Shown: positions 22,618 through 33,215, counted from the stretch's first letter. The stretch is 64,000 nt of DNA from Serpula lacrymans var. lacrymans S7.9 (GCF_000218685.1 NW_006763290.1:3622908-3686907); one strand, 5' to 3'. Program-made: numbers and translations. Notes: generated by a model from the sequence alone, not told the origin.

Positions 22618-22792
22618 CCGACAGCGGAGGGGTCATCACCTCCCCACTGGACAGATTCATTCTAAGCAATGCCAGAGAGGGCATCACTCCCCTCCGGTCT
22701 GATTCTAGGACCCAGGGGGCACCACTTCCCCTGGGTATCCTCCATCAGTCAGACATGGTAGGGGTCATTACTTCCCCGCCGGCCTTTAGAGG
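22618..22792. repeat. Four-unit array of about 43 bp with G-run/C-run hairpins
   Basis: Units at about 22618, 22667, 22710 and 22753 each contain a core of the form GGGG-(t/g)CA(t/c)(c/t)AC(c/t)TCCCC, which can fold on itself, followed by a more variable 20-25 bp. A single inverted copy of the core lies at about 21728-21752. No coding sense is apparent. Confidence 0.55.
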
Positions 22793-23594
22793 TAGAAAGA
22801 ATGTGTCAAAGAATCTTTCTCTTTATGTACTATATGGTTTATAGGTATATTCCCACACCACCAGTTGTGGTTTGTGCCTTGTGAAATCAAAGTGCAGTGA
22901 TGGAGTCAGTACAATCCATGTCAATTGTCTTGCTGCTCCCAAAAGCATGTGTCGTCTGTGTTGGTAATGTGGAGGATGCAAAAATGTGGAATTAAAGGCT
23001 GTGTTGGTAAATTGTTTTTGCTTAACATTTCTTGGGATTAATAATAATGAACATGTCTCAGATTTACAAGAATCTGGAGCTTTGAAGTATTTTAGGGAAT
23101 GAGGTGAGCTCATGTATGTTTTGATGCTGTTTGCCATATTTACAGGAAGGTTTGTATCTAGATTTAAGACATGCCATATACAAAGTTTACGGTTTTTTAT
23201 GTGAAACAAAAACGATGATATCCTGCTAATAGAAGTGAGTGTTCTGTTGTGTTCCATTATAGCTTATTATCTTACAATAGTAAGTTATAGGATACTTCAA
23301 CAATAGCGCAAGAAAGTTGTTTATTTATGAGTCAATAGGCGGAGGCATCAAGTTTGTTACTACATCAGAAAGGATGGAACAGTAATGGGCATAGTTGAAT
23401 ATGAGCCCTTGTTGTCAAATATCATTAGTTGAATGATAAAGAAAACAATAAGTAAAAAGAGTCATCATTGAGATAAGAAGTATAAAAAAATGTGTTGTAT
23501 ATTTTGACCAAAAGACACAAACTCAATTTTTATTTTGGAGCATTATTCATGTGCATCTTGGTTGCTTTACTTGGAGCTTTAGTAGTCGGAGTGT
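22793..23594. other. No gene recognised
   Basis: A 144-codon minus frame (22823-23257) is open but without a recognisable domain. It may be a decayed 3' exon of the hypothetical gene to its right. Otherwise AT-rich. Confidence 0.35.
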
Positions 23595-24720
23595 CTATTG
23601 TATGGAGGTTAATTGAGTAAAATATAGAGGATAATTGAAAGTACTCGATTTGTAGGACAATTGACTGGTTGTGTTCGAGCTTTGGGAGCTGGAGAGTTCG
23701 GTGTTGTCAAGAACCATGTGTTCAAAATCTTGAGTGCATTGCCCCTCTGAGACTTTTTTTTTCTTTGAAGGGGATCCAGTGAATCCAAAAATGGCAGTTT
23801 GGATCCCGGGTGAAGTTGCAGTGGAAGTAGTTTGTTGACATTTATTGCCAGGTAACACGGGTTTGAGCCTGGTTTCAATTTCCCAGTCAGATTCTGCTAG
23901 TACACGTACTGAATGTGCATGCACTTGATAATACTGTGTGTATAGTAAGTGATGAAATATGCAACATAAGTATACAGCCATACTTTTCCTTTGAGTTTTT
24001 TTGGCTGGGTTTAGTGGCAGATAAATAAATTCATGTAGTGTGACGTCCATGAGGACAAGAGTTCCAGGTTGTAGCTTGTTGTACATTTCCCAAGGAGGGA
24101 TCAGTTCATTATTGGAGTCGACAACATTCAGTTGGTGTAACTTGCTTGTTTTGAGCTGGAACATGTTACCTCCATAGTCGGATAATAGCCTTGGGTTGTA
24201 AAATGCATCAATTTTGATTTTATCCTCTATATTACTTTGTGTTTAGTGTTGAGAAGAATGTGCTCAGTTTTGGGACTTACTGGAAGGAATTATAACACCA
24301 CTAGTTACTCCTTGTTGTTCTGCAGGATCTGATTCATCCTCCTCATCCATATTTCATTATCTCAATTCAAAGGGGAAAATTCTACTTCTGAAACCGTGCA
24401 TGTTTGGTAGATGAAGTTGGTTGATCACAATGAACATCATCAATTCCTTTTTTCTTTGTTATCCGAGGACATCTAGACTCACTCGTGTATTCTGTATGAG
24501 GTAAGTCAATCTGATAATGGGCTCCAACAATGCATTGAAATGTTTCTAAGAGATGCATTTCATCTTTTACTGAGATGTCATGTAAGTCAGTTAAGACTGG
24601 TTCATTGGTTACATTGGGCATATTACTTGAAGAAGAAAGACTACAAAGGTTAGCTTCTGCTTGTGAGATCTCATCTTCAGAGCCATACTCAGTTAATGCT
24701 TGCAGACTTAAATAATGCAA
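23595..24720 (-). CDS. Hypothetical multicopy fungal protein (possibly degenerate)
   Basis: Three readable blocks on the minus strand can be joined through short introns. 24720-24382 is acidic and Ser-rich (LTEYGSEDEISQAEANLCSL). A middle part near 24280-24350 contains a stop between the two. 24200-23595 has QLNVVDSNNELIPPWEMYNK, LQPGTLVLMDVTLHEFIY, a probable intron at about 23942-23990 (GTATGG...CACACAG), then HAHSVRVLAESDWEIETRL and a basic tail with SPSKKKKVSE. Proteins with this PGTLVL...SVRVLAESD pattern recur near transposons in Agaricomycetes as far as I recall. Function unknown, and I would not name it. Intactness is doubtful. Confidence 0.45.
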
Positions 24721-24833
24721 TCAATTAGCTTCAATTCATGCATTTTGCAATTGGCGACACCAGATTTTAGTAAAGCTGAAGGGGCAAAGGATGTGTTCAA
24801 TTGAGAACTTCTGGGAAGTGTCTAGCCACTTGC

Positions 24834-25127
24834 TGAGAGCTAATAGGGACAGAACTAGAGTCCAGTATGAGTAACTATATTATCAGAGAGTACAGAATGT
24901 ATACAGTACCTAGAGTCCAGTATGAGTAACTAAAGAATAGGAATACTGGACTCTGCAATACTAGTCCAAAGTTTTGTAAACAAAGGTAAACAAATCAGCC
25001 ACAAAGGCAAAATTATAGAATGCTCAGTGAATACTGAACAATACAGCAAAAAGAATAAAGAGGAAAGTGATTTAGAAAGAAGGGAAAATAGATAGCACAA
25101 CTAGGTGCAGAATCACCAAAACTAACA
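24834..25127 (-). mobile_element. Copia 3' LTR
   Basis: In sense (minus) orientation the LTR starts TGTTAGTTTTGGTG right after a polypurine tract and extends to about 24834. The far end is inferred from a TGAGAG text. It contains a 20-bp direct repeat (tagagtccagtatgagtaac at about 24857 and 24911) and an inverted half copy (actggactct), probably promoter elements. Confidence 0.6.
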
Positions 25128-25140
25128 CTCCCCCCTGATG
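25128..25140 (-). promoter_or_regulatory. Copia polypurine tract
   Basis: On the minus strand ATCAGGGGGGAG lies directly before the TGTTAG LTR start, 17 bp after the pol stop codon. Confidence 0.7.
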
Positions 25141-25156
25141 CTGCACCTCCCAAGCA

Positions 25157-27883
25157 TTAGCTCCCACCTGATCTAACAAGTCCCATCATCTGTCTGAACA
25201 TTTTAACTTTAGGCTTAGCCAGAGCCTTGGTCAACAAATCAGCAGGCATTTTAGCAGTGCGCACAAAGGTGGGAGCAATTTGGCCAAAGCCAACAATATC
25301 TTTCAACCAATGCCAGCATAAATCAAGGTGCTTCATTCGACCATGGTGTTCAGGATTCTTGGACACAGAGATGGCAGATTGGTTGTCAATGTGAAGGGTG
25401 GAAGGAGAGGTGATAGGATAGCCCATTTCCTTCAGCAGATTTTGCATCCAGCAGATCTCCTTGCCAGCTTCAACAGCAGCAATATATTCTGCCTCAGTGG
25501 TGGAAAGAGCAACAATGCTTTGAAGTTTGAAACTCCAAGAGACAGCACCAGATCCAATCTTGACAAGGTAAGCACCAGTAGAACGTCCAGAGTCCTTGTC
25601 ACCACCATGATCAGCATCAGAGAAAGTGGTGAAGAGTTCAGTGGAATTAGGATCAGGGCCAAATACAAGTGAGTGATTGAGGGTGCCTTGCAAGTAGCGG
25701 AATAAGTGCTTGACAGCACCCCAGTGAGTGGGCCCAGGATTGGAATTGAATCTGGCAAGAACTCCATCAGTATAGGTAATGTCAGGACGAGTGGTGGTGG
25801 CCAAATACATCAGAGCACCAACAGCAACAAGATAGGGAATGTCTTTCATCAGTTGCACCTCTTCTGGTGCCTTGGGAGACATATCCTTGGTGAGGCGTGA
25901 ACCAGGGTCCATTGGAGTGGACACAGGCTTGCAGTCCTTCATGCCAAAGCGCTCCAGAATGTCCAGAGTGTACTGATGTTGGGAGAGGGAGATGGTGCGA
26001 TTGCTGAGGTCTCTGGTGATGGAAATGCCAAGTAGGTAGGAAGTAGGGCCAAGATCACAAAGTTTGAAGTGCTGAGAGAGGTCCTTGACAGCTTGGTCAA
26101 GTGCAGAATTGGATGTGAATGCCAGTGTCATGTCATCAACAAAGACAAGTAGAATAATGCGCACTTCACCTCTATTAAACACATAGATGGCAGAGTCAGA
26201 GTAAGTGCGATTAAATCCGAGTTTTTCAAGCACAATGTACATCTTCTGGTTCCACATCCTGCCTCCTTGCTTGGTCCCATAAATGGCCTTGTTGAGTTGG
26301 CAGACCAGATTACGACCACCTTGATGGAATCCCTCTGGTTGCTGCATGTAGACCTTTACATCCATGACACCATTGAGAAATGCATGAGAGATGTTAATGG
26401 AGTGCAAATGGAGGTTGTGGATGGCAGCAATTGCAAGGGTAACTCTGATTGATGAGATGCAAACAGTGGGTGCAAATATTTCAAGGAAGTCAAAGCCAGG
26501 GCGCTGATTGTAACCTTTAGCCACATATCTGGCCTTGTAGCGCTCAATGGAGCCATCAGAGTTGTGCTTGATCTTAAAGACCCATTTGCCACCAATTGCC
26601 TTGACTCCAGGAGGTAGTTCCACAAGTAACCAAGTTCCATTGTGCTCATGAGCTTGGAGCTCTTCCATGGCTGCTTTTCTCCATTTATCTGCATCAGGAT
26701 GCTTCATTGCATCTGCAAATGACCTAGGCTCAGCAGAGTCTCCAAAGTGTGCCACTTCATCATCAACTGCCTCAGAATCACTACTATCACTGTTATCACT
26801 CTCAATGGCAGGAGTAGGTTGTCTGTGTTGAAGCCACCATGGTCTAGGTGGTCTCCTAGCCCTTGCAGGGCGTCTCAGTGCAATAGGCAAGTCAGGTGAA
26901 GGTGAGCAATGAGAAGGGTGATCTGGAAGCTCAAGAGGTTGATTCACAGGTGGTTTTGCATCAAGGTCCAAATCAGGCCCATCATCAGGCAAGTGCTGAG
27001 GTTGCTGAGGTTGCTGAAGTACAGCTGGTGGGTCAATATCTCCCCCTGGACCTGGTGCAGGGACATCCTCATCCAGGCCCAAAGGCATGGGAAGTGAAGG
27101 TGGCAAAGGTGGAGTAGGAATGGCAGTGGTAGAAGTCTTTTTCAAGCCAGGGAAGTAGCGCTCATCAAAATCAGCTCTCTCAGAGATAATGGTGCGTTTG
27201 GTGGTAGGATTGTAGAATTTCCAACCCTTGTACCCAGCAGGGTAACCAATGAACACACATTTCTCCATGTGAGAGCCAAAAACACCTTTCTTATCCTTTT
27301 GCACATGCACATAAGCAGTGCACCCCCAAACATGAAGGTGTGACATGTCTGGTTTATGTCCATGCCACAATTGATAAGGAGTAGCATTGACCGCTGCATC
27401 AGTGGGACACCTATTCCAGACATGCACCAAGGCACCTAGGCATTCACCCCAGAAGATATTAGGCAATCCAGACTCTGAAAGCATGGTAGTGATTCTTTCA
27501 GAGAGAAGCCTGTTTGCTCTTTCTGCAACTCCATTCTGCTGAGGCCTATTCCGGGTGGTATGCTGTCTGACAATGCCATGATCATCTGTGAATTGCTCAA
27601 ACTCCTTGGAGATGTACTCTCCCCCTTTGTCATTGCACAGAGCCTTGATTTTTCGCTCTAATTGAGTCTCAGCATAAGCCTTGAAACTCTTGAAAGCATT
27701 AAAGACATCTGACTTGGCCTTCAAAGGGACAACAACACAAAATTGAGTGTAATCATCGATGAAGGTGTCCCAATATCGATACCCAGAGAATGAAGGGGAG
27801 GAGACTTGGTGTACATCAGAGTGGATGAGGTCTAGAGGGTGAGCAGAGCGATGAGAAAATGAAGGGAATGGGTTGGCAGACAT
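25157..27883 (-). CDS. Copia Pol: integrase, reverse transcriptase, RNase H (open 908-codon frame)
   Basis: The longest open frame in the window. Domains in order: integrase core (Asp in DLIHSDVHQV, Asp in LCNDKGGEY, Glu in QQNGVAERANRLL), a Pro/Ser-rich linker, and RT from about residue 400 (GTWLLVELPPGVKAIGGKWV, GSIERYKARYVAKGYNQRPG, APTVCISSIR, LNKAIYGTKQGGRMWNQKMY). The catalytic box is VFVDDMTLAF, with Phe where Tyr is usual. RNase H follows (SDADHGGDKDSGRSTGAY, ALSTTEAEYIAAVEAGKEI, HIDNQSAISVSKNPEHHGRM) and the frame ends ADLLTKALAKPK. The first Met is internal: homology continues upstream in another frame (ICEPCLSGK), so a one-base shift near 27965 detached it from the protease. The pol core is relatively young; the element as a whole is broken. 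Confidence 0.88.
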   Translation of the reverse strand: MSANPFPSFSHRSAHPLDLIHSDVHQVSSPSFSGYRYWDTFIDDYTQFCVVVPLKAKSDVFNAFKSFKAYAETQLERKIKALCNDKGGEYISKEFEQFTDDHGIVRQHTTRNRPQQNGVAERANRLLSERITTMLSESGLPNIFWGECLGALVHVWNRCPTDAAVNATPYQLWHGHKPDMSHLHVWGCTAYVHVQKDKKGVFGSHMEKCVFIGYPAGYKGWKFYNPTTKRTIISERADFDERYFPGLKKTSTTAIPTPPLPPSLPMPLGLDEDVPAPGPGGDIDPPAVLQQPQQPQHLPDDGPDLDLDAKPPVNQPLELPDHPSHCSPSPDLPIALRRPARARRPPRPWWLQHRQPTPAIESDNSDSSDSEAVDDEVAHFGDSAEPRSFADAMKHPDADKWRKAAMEELQAHEHNGTWLLVELPPGVKAIGGKWVFKIKHNSDGSIERYKARYVAKGYNQRPGFDFLEIFAPTVCISSIRVTLAIAAIHNLHLHSINISHAFLNGVMDVKVYMQQPEGFHQGGRNLVCQLNKAIYGTKQGGRMWNQKMYIVLEKLGFNRTYSDSAIYVFNRGEVRIILLVFVDDMTLAFTSNSALDQAVKDLSQHFKLCDLGPTSYLLGISITRDLSNRTISLSQHQYTLDILERFGMKDCKPVSTPMDPGSRLTKDMSPKAPEEVQLMKDIPYLVAVGALMYLATTTRPDITYTDGVLARFNSNPGPTHWGAVKHLFRYLQGTLNHSLVFGPDPNSTELFTTFSDADHGGDKDSGRSTGAYLVKIGSGAVSWSFKLQSIVALSTTEAEYIAAVEAGKEICWMQNLLKEMGYPITSPSTLHIDNQSAISVSKNPEHHGRMKHLDLCWHWLKDIVGFGQIAPTFVRTAKMPADLLTKALAKPKVKMFRQMMGLVRSGGS

Positions 27884-27932
27884 TTTTCCAGACAGACATG
27901 GTTCACAGATAGGATCAGGAGTAGATTTGGAC

Positions 27933-28560
27933 TCAAGTGTTATTCCAGTAACAAGATTTTCCTTGTGTCACTTTCTTGACATCAGCATAGTGGTGGTGAG
28001 CCAATCTTCGATGCCAAAGGTTTAAGTCAAGTGGAATTGTTGCAGAAAAGTGTCCCAATTCAACACAAGAAACAGTGGATCCATCAAGGAATGCAGCATT
28101 ATTGTTGTTGATGGTTGCAGTGAATAAGAGAGTGTTGTCACGTATGAAGGACATAGATTGAGATGAAATGATGACTTTAAAACCACTTTGACGAGTTAAG
28201 TACAAGACTGAGAGGAGATTATTTTGAAGATCTGGTACATGCAGCACTCTGGAGAATTCTACAGCCCTTGATTCCTTGCCATTGATGATAGGGTTCAACA
28301 CCACAGTACCAATACCAGCTGAATAAACAACAGTATGATCTGCTAGCTTTATGGGAACACAATATGGTGCATAATTGCGAATCCAGTGACGATGAGGTGT
28401 CATATGAGAAGTGGCACCTGTGTTTGTATTTCAATCAATGTCGGCATCAAGCTGGAGAGGGCAGTGTAAGTCAGAGGGATGAATAGAGTGGAGGCTTGCA
28501 TTTCTAGCCGACTCTGCAACCACAGTAGAAAAATGGTATTTTGCACCAGGTATGGCAGAT
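27933..28560 (-). pseudogene. Copia protease and pre-integrase, nonsense and frameshift
   Basis: Minus frame with the protease motif NTNTGATSHMTPHRHWIRNY directly after a TGA at 28431-28433, where related elements have Trp, so a single G-to-A change explains it. Next come ADHTVVYSAGIGTVVLNP, VEFSRVLHVPDLQNNLLSVL and the pre-integrase LWHRRLAHHHYADVKKVTQG. A one-base shift near 27965 ends the frame before the CEPCLSGK zinc motif, which continues in the pol frame. Confidence 0.8.
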
Positions 28561-29556
28561 TGATTACAATAATGGCAGTTAGGAGATGAGCAAGAACAAT
28601 GAGTAGGAGCAGAATATGAATGAGGAGTACATTTAGTTTTATCCATGGTGTGGAAATGAGCTAGCAAAGCAGTAGAGGTGGATAATGGAGAAGGTCCAAA
28701 AAGTGCACAGAAAGGTCCAAAGGGTCCAAAAGAGTCCAAAAAAGTGGTCCATAAGCGGTCCGGGAGGGTGCTAAGGCTTCCTAGTGATGCTACAGGGTTA
28801 CGCCTGTGTTCCCCTTTCAATACTACACTGATATTAACAGAGAAATCGCCTTGAGACAGTGTTGGTTAAAAGGGCTTGTATATGAGTCAACAAAGTGACT
28901 TAAGCTCCCCAAACACCGCAGACTGAGAGAGGCTCTGGGCAACAGCAAACTGAGGCAATGCAGGCGAGCTTCACAGTCTATAGGCTTGTTCTATCTGATA
29001 ATAGACAGAGCAGAGAAGATTGGAGCTTTATGCAAGCACCAGATATGCCAAAAAGCGAAAATATAGGCTAAAAAAAATCGAAATTGTCACAGGGACAGAT
29101 GGAGTGGATGGATTGCCCCAAAAATATAGGTGTGGAGAGCAATTATATGGTGCAATAGGTAGGCCAAGTATGGCCAGAAACGAAGCACAGGGAGTGGAGG
29201 AGTATAATAGGGGTAAAAGTGGTGATCAGATAATGATAGGGGCTCACAGGGAGATCAAACTCAAAATCCACCACTCTGAGGAGTCTTCTAGGGTTTTCAA
29301 GGTCGTAGAAGACAATGGTAGGAGTTTGGGGACGATCAGATAAGGATTGGGTGAGATATGGCACTAATAAGGCCAAAAAAGCGTCCAAAATGAGGTTCCA
29401 AGCAACAAAGGCTTATAGGGAGTGATCCAGATGGAATCAAAGCAAACAGAGATGATAGAGAGGGTTATCAGAGACCCAGAAGACAATTTGCAAGAGAGAT
29501 AAGCAGTAGGGTGCTTGGATGATGAGGTATGAAGTCAGGAAGATGGCTAGAGCACA
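28561..29556 (-). other. Copia 5' remnant / leader, no intact gag
   Basis: A minus frame up to 28820 leads into the protease with a Cys-containing stretch (CSCSSPNCHYC) but no recognisable Gag domain. Gag appears deleted or replaced. From 28821 to a GGTTATGAGCCC primer-type site at 29557 there is no supported gene; this could be leader sequence of the same or another Copia copy. Confidence 0.4.
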
Positions 29557-29568
29557 GGGCTCATAACC
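29557..29568 (-). promoter_or_regulatory. tRNA-iMet anticodon-type primer site, next to LTR-like TTTTAACA
   Basis: Minus strand TTTTAACA then GGTTATGAGCCC, i.e. an LTR-end-like AACA followed by the complement of the initiator tRNA anticodon arm. No confirmed LTR lies behind it, because a tRNA-like sequence begins within 20 bp. Confidence 0.45.
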
Positions 29569-29584
29569 TGTTAAAATTGGATAA

Positions 29585-29657
29585 TGACCAGACCAGGGAT
29601 TGAACCTGGAACCTTCTGGATACATGCCAGCTGCTCTACCAATTGAGCTATATGGCC
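29585..29657 (-). repeat. tRNA-derived sequence (SINE head)
   Basis: The minus strand folds as a tRNA. A 7-bp acceptor (GGCCATA with TCTGGTC, one mismatch), D-arm GCTC...GAGC with an A-box TAGCTCAATTGG, an anticodon arm CTGG/CCAG with loop CATGTAT, and a T-arm CCAGG/CCTGG with a perfect B-box GGTTCAATCCC. Position 33 of the loop is A, not the invariant U, and position 27-43 does not pair. It is therefore more likely a tRNA-derived SINE promoter or tRNA pseudogene than a functional tRNA. Confidence 0.55.
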
Positions 29658-29815
29658 AAGGTTATACAATGTAGGATCTTAAACATGACATGCAACCACG
29701 GACGTCTTACACAGAATAGCTGCTGCATACTGGGCTGGCTTACAAATCAGAGGTATTATCCTATGGGGTATTGGTATGTCAGAGTATATTCTAACAGGAT
29801 GATAAAGCCATCCAA

Positions 29816-30868
29816 TTAAGTCACACAAGATACCATTACATAAGGTGATTCAGTTCCTTTACAGCCTTTGATGTTGATTATTGCACAGTATAATGTATGA
29901 CCTTGTGCTTTATGCACAGTTATCACACATGCAGGTGTAATTAGAAGTTGTAGATGGTTGATTATACACCTTTTCCCAGTGTCTGGGTGAGTGAATGTCA
30001 CATCTGCAGAGTCTTTTAGAATGGCTACATGATTATCAGGAAGATGCAGTAAATTTCCGCCAGTATAAAAAGGTGCATCTATTACACATGACACTGCGTG
30101 GTGTCTTCCAGAATTATCAATGGTGTATCTAATTTGTTTTAGAGTACCTATGCAGCCATTTACAATACCTGCATCAACATCAAAATTTCGAGAGATCATC
30201 ACAGGCATGCCAATCACCAATGGGAGTTTACCCAATCAATAACTTGTTTCACCAAAATGCAGATTCTGTAAGTGATTTACAAGATTCTTATCAGTGAACA
30301 CTTTCCCCTGCCGTTGATCCAAGGCATAGTACCAATGGAGATCACAGCCTGTTCTTTCAGCAAAAGCAGTAGCGGCTTTGGCATTATAGGCATCTTTTAT
30401 CTCATTATCAGAACAAATAAACGGTGCTGATCTCCAATATGAGCCAGACCAATCAATATGGTGTTTTTCTAACAATCATTTAACAGGTTATAATCTTTGA
30501 CAGTACATTTCCCAAGATGCAGTCAATTAAGTAATGCAACAAATTGTTGGTTAGTTGGTCCCTTCTGTTGCATGTTTTCAAATAAAATAATAACTATTTT
30601 AATAGAAAGCCATAGAAGTTTGCCCGGCACAATTCCTTGTGCTTGTTTGGTAGCCCTCTGATTATTAATATGAGCATAGAGTGGTGTTTGACCAATAGGA
30701 GGAAGCTGTGCAAAGTCACCAGCAAAAACTATGTTAATGCCCCCAAAAAGTGCAGTACATCCTTTTGCACCAGTAAGAGCTTCACTTATCTGAACTAAGA
30801 GATTACAGCCAATCATTGAAACCTCATCAACAAAGAGATAATCAATGCCTTGCCACATGGAAGTAAGG
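29816..30868 (-). pseudogene. PIF1-like helicase, Helitron-type, N-terminally truncated
   Basis: Minus-strand blocks: Walker B LFVDEVSMIGCN (30830), the motif FAGDFAQLPPIGQTPLY (30720), then stops around 30480-30520, a central APFICSDNEIKDAYNAKAAT (30430), LGKLPLVIGMPVMISRNFD (30230, after a stop at 30236) and VITVHKAQGHTLY (29910). This order is that of the superfamily 1B PIF1 helicase found at the end of Helitron proteins. Walker A is missing because the sequence is cut at about 30868 by a degenerate LTR. A stand-alone PIF1 pseudogene is the alternative. Confidence 0.75.
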
Positions 30869-30869
30869 T

Positions 30870-31080
30870 CTTATTTTGTTTTACTGTTTTTTCTTGTTTT
30901 GAACATCAGACTTTTAACTTTATTTATCGACTGTATAGTACCCCATGTATTGTAGTATATATACTGAAGCAATACATGGGAGTCCTCTTTTAGTGTATAC
31001 CAACATTAGTATGACAACCTCCCTCTCTTGATGAGTTGTACACTTCCCTTTCCCACCATTAAGTTGTTGTTAGTGTTGTG
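30870..31080 (+). mobile_element. Degenerate LTR related to the solo LTR group
   Basis: Contains ccatgtattgtagtatatatac, a caatacatggg block and tagtgtataccaaca...cctccctc text in the same order as the sense strand of the 10143-10542 LTR, but strongly diverged and without clean ends. Confidence 0.5.
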
Positions 31081-31159
31081 CTCTAGTGCCCCAAGGTAGT
31101 ACCTTGTTGGTGTGGTCACAGGGGCAAACACAGGAGTGTCTCATTACAAAACATGCTGA

Positions 31160-32021
31160 ACATGCGCAAATACCTGGGCTTTGATTTCTAGATAAAGGTC
31201 AAAGGCAATAGAAAACTGCCAGGACAGATAGTATTTATACAGACACTATGTAATGAATACCCAATAATAGAAGATTTGAATTGAACTTACACCATGGAGA
31301 TCTGTGAAAGCCTTGATGAAAGCCTGTATGGAAAAATAAGGATTGCAACAACCAGCAACACAATAGAATTCAAGGGTGTTGGCTGTGATAGCCACAAAAG
31401 GGGATATGGGCAAGCAGGATATAACACCTTGGCAGACCAAGCAAGGTAGATGCTACAAATGAGTTGGTGGGAAACATGGTCAGAGTAAATGATTGAGTAT
31501 CTACACATTTTTAGCATGCCATGAACCTGCCAACTTTGGGTACTCACCAAACATATCCACAGCTCTGATGCTTACTGATCCATTCCCATTGGAGCTCTCA
31601 CTTTGATTTTGCCCCCATTATTCTTGCATAAACCTCCTAGCAAAACCTTTATCCCACTTCAAACACCAGTCCATGTACACCTCTGTCATAGCAGACACCT
31701 GTTCTTTGAAGGTGAGGACTCAGCAGACAATTTGATCATGGTGCTCGTGATAATTAGCTTAACACGGCCAAAGGAGGACATACTGTTTCCACATTTCCTC
31801 TTTAACTCTTTGGTGAGTGCTTTGTACTCTCCACCTGCATGACTAATATCCAGTGAATGAGCCCCTTCCAGGACATTGTCAATATTAATGTGGTCCTCAA
31901 TATTACAAGCCATTTGCTCCAACCCTAGAAGCTCCCATACAGCTTTGAGGGCACATTTTTCATCTTGGTCCATCTCTAGAAGAATGTGAGTGATTTTGAC
32001 ATGATGGTGGAGAGAAGGCAT
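31160..32021 (-). pseudogene. KDZ transposase N-terminal half (degenerate)
   Basis: Minus-strand pieces in order: SLDISHAGGEYKALTKELKR (31845), AMTEVYMDWCLKWDKGF (31680, different frame), SIRAVDMF followed by a GTGAGT donor (31555), VISCLPISPFVAITANTLEF (31410), NPYFSIQAFIKAFTDLHG (31330), and QFSIAFDLYLEIKAQ (31200). These correspond to the segments that precede the CPAC and catalytic parts of KDZ (Kyakuja-Dileera-Zisupton) transposases of Agaricomycetes. Stops and frame changes throughout. The C-terminal half is absent here. Confidence 0.7.
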
Positions 32022-32449
32022 TATTCACCTTGGTTGCATATCTTATGCCTTTTGCTGTTCTCTGCTGCCCTTTTTGCGAGAACATTGTGTCATAGTACCT
32101 GGTGCACTATTTCTCCGCACACATGATTCCTACCACAAGTTGGACAAATATATCACACTTTGCCACTGAATAGACTAGTGCAATTGTGGATGCTTTGATT
32201 TCTGGCCATGCTGTGTGGTAGGTGAGTTTTCCACGCTGCTTGTGACAAGTTGTGTTATGTTGATGCCTTAAGTCTTGACTAAAGCTTGACCCACCAGAAA
32301 CATTGATAAAGTCTGGATCTGTGTGCATATCAAGGTTAGTCATCATGATTCAAGCATACACTGATGTGGATGATATAACCATCAATTGTTGCTTATCATC
32401 CTACTGCAGCTCAATCTCCAGTTTCATCATGAAATAGTCCTCTTGCGCA

Positions 32450-33215
32450 AATCCCACATCCTGATAAGATAAAACCTCTGGACGCAGACATCAAACCAGA
32501 GGGTTATCATGTAGTCTGGGTTGGCCAGGAGGTGGGCATATTATATACTTGGTAAGTACTGTTCCTAGTAGACTTGTTTAATGACAAGTTACCACAATCA
32601 TTGTAACAACCAAGAGTTTCTTACTCTGGCGCACAACTCAGACAAGCAAGAGAAGAAGAGAGAAAGGAGGGATCACCCCTCAGGTTTCAACAAGTTTGTT
32701 GTGCTAGACAACAGGAGGACTCACTGAGTCCTTCCCCATGTATTGCTCCTGTATATATACTAAAATATATAAGGTACTGTACAGTTGTAAATAAAGTTGA
32801 AAGTCTGATGTTTAGCATGTGACCGGTTACATGATGAGTCTAGACATTGGTCAGGTGTTGTGTCACATGACTTGGTCATGTGACTATGAAAAGTCGAAAA
32901 TGTAAAGTAAAGTAAATGGTCAAATGACTGGTCATGTGACTTGGAAAAGTAAAAGTAAAAGTGCAAAAAGTGAAGCGTAAGTAGGTACTGGTACATCAAT
33001 TGTAACAATCATTAGGGATAACACTGCAGAGCATGTTGATGGTGTTAGCAAAAACTGACATAGAAAATATTATATGTTTAAGGAAGCCCTCAGCAAGTAC
33101 AGGCGCAAGTACAAGCTAGATGTAGTTTGAGCTGTGCCCATACCAGGGGGTTGTTTCTGGGACATTCAGCTAGGTCCTCATGTTGTTCTAACAGCTGATA
33201 CATCATCTATTGAAT
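32450..33215 (+). pseudogene. Viroplasmin / RNase H1 N-terminal-like fragment, intron carries a solo LTR
   Basis: Exon 1 ends with PEGYHVVWVGQEVGILYTW before a GTAAGT donor at about 32551. The intron runs to an acceptor in ATCATTAG (about 33008-33015) and contains the solo LTR 32602-33007. Exon 2 begins DNTAEHVDGVSKN, has one stop, then HRKYYMFKEALSKYRRKYK and AVPIPGGCFWD. The pattern Y-x-V-x-x-G-x-x-x-G-I followed by F-x-x-x-x-E-A-L-x-x-Y is that of the Cauli_VI/RNase H1 N-terminal domain (PF01693), common in fungal hypothetical proteins. The fragment is broken, so it is unlikely to be functional. Confidence 0.55.
32602..33007 (-). mobile_element. Solo LTR (family 1 U3), TSD ATCAT
   Basis: 406 bp, TGTAAC...TGTAACA, flanked by a perfect 5-bp duplication ATCAT (32597-32601 and 33008-33012). 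Closely similar to the LTR at 10143-10542, including the cacatgac palindromes. Sense orientation minus. Confidence 0.9.

Noticed and set aside
27142..27633. Minus ORFs in other frames over the Copia integrase
   Set aside because: Shadows of the 908-codon pol frame.
29020..29343. 107-codon plus ORF
   Set aside because: Basic, no domain, in a repeat-derived leader region.
29585..29657. Functional tRNA gene
   Set aside because: Lacks U33 in the anticodon loop and has mismatches in the acceptor and anticodon stems; called a tRNA-derived sequence instead.
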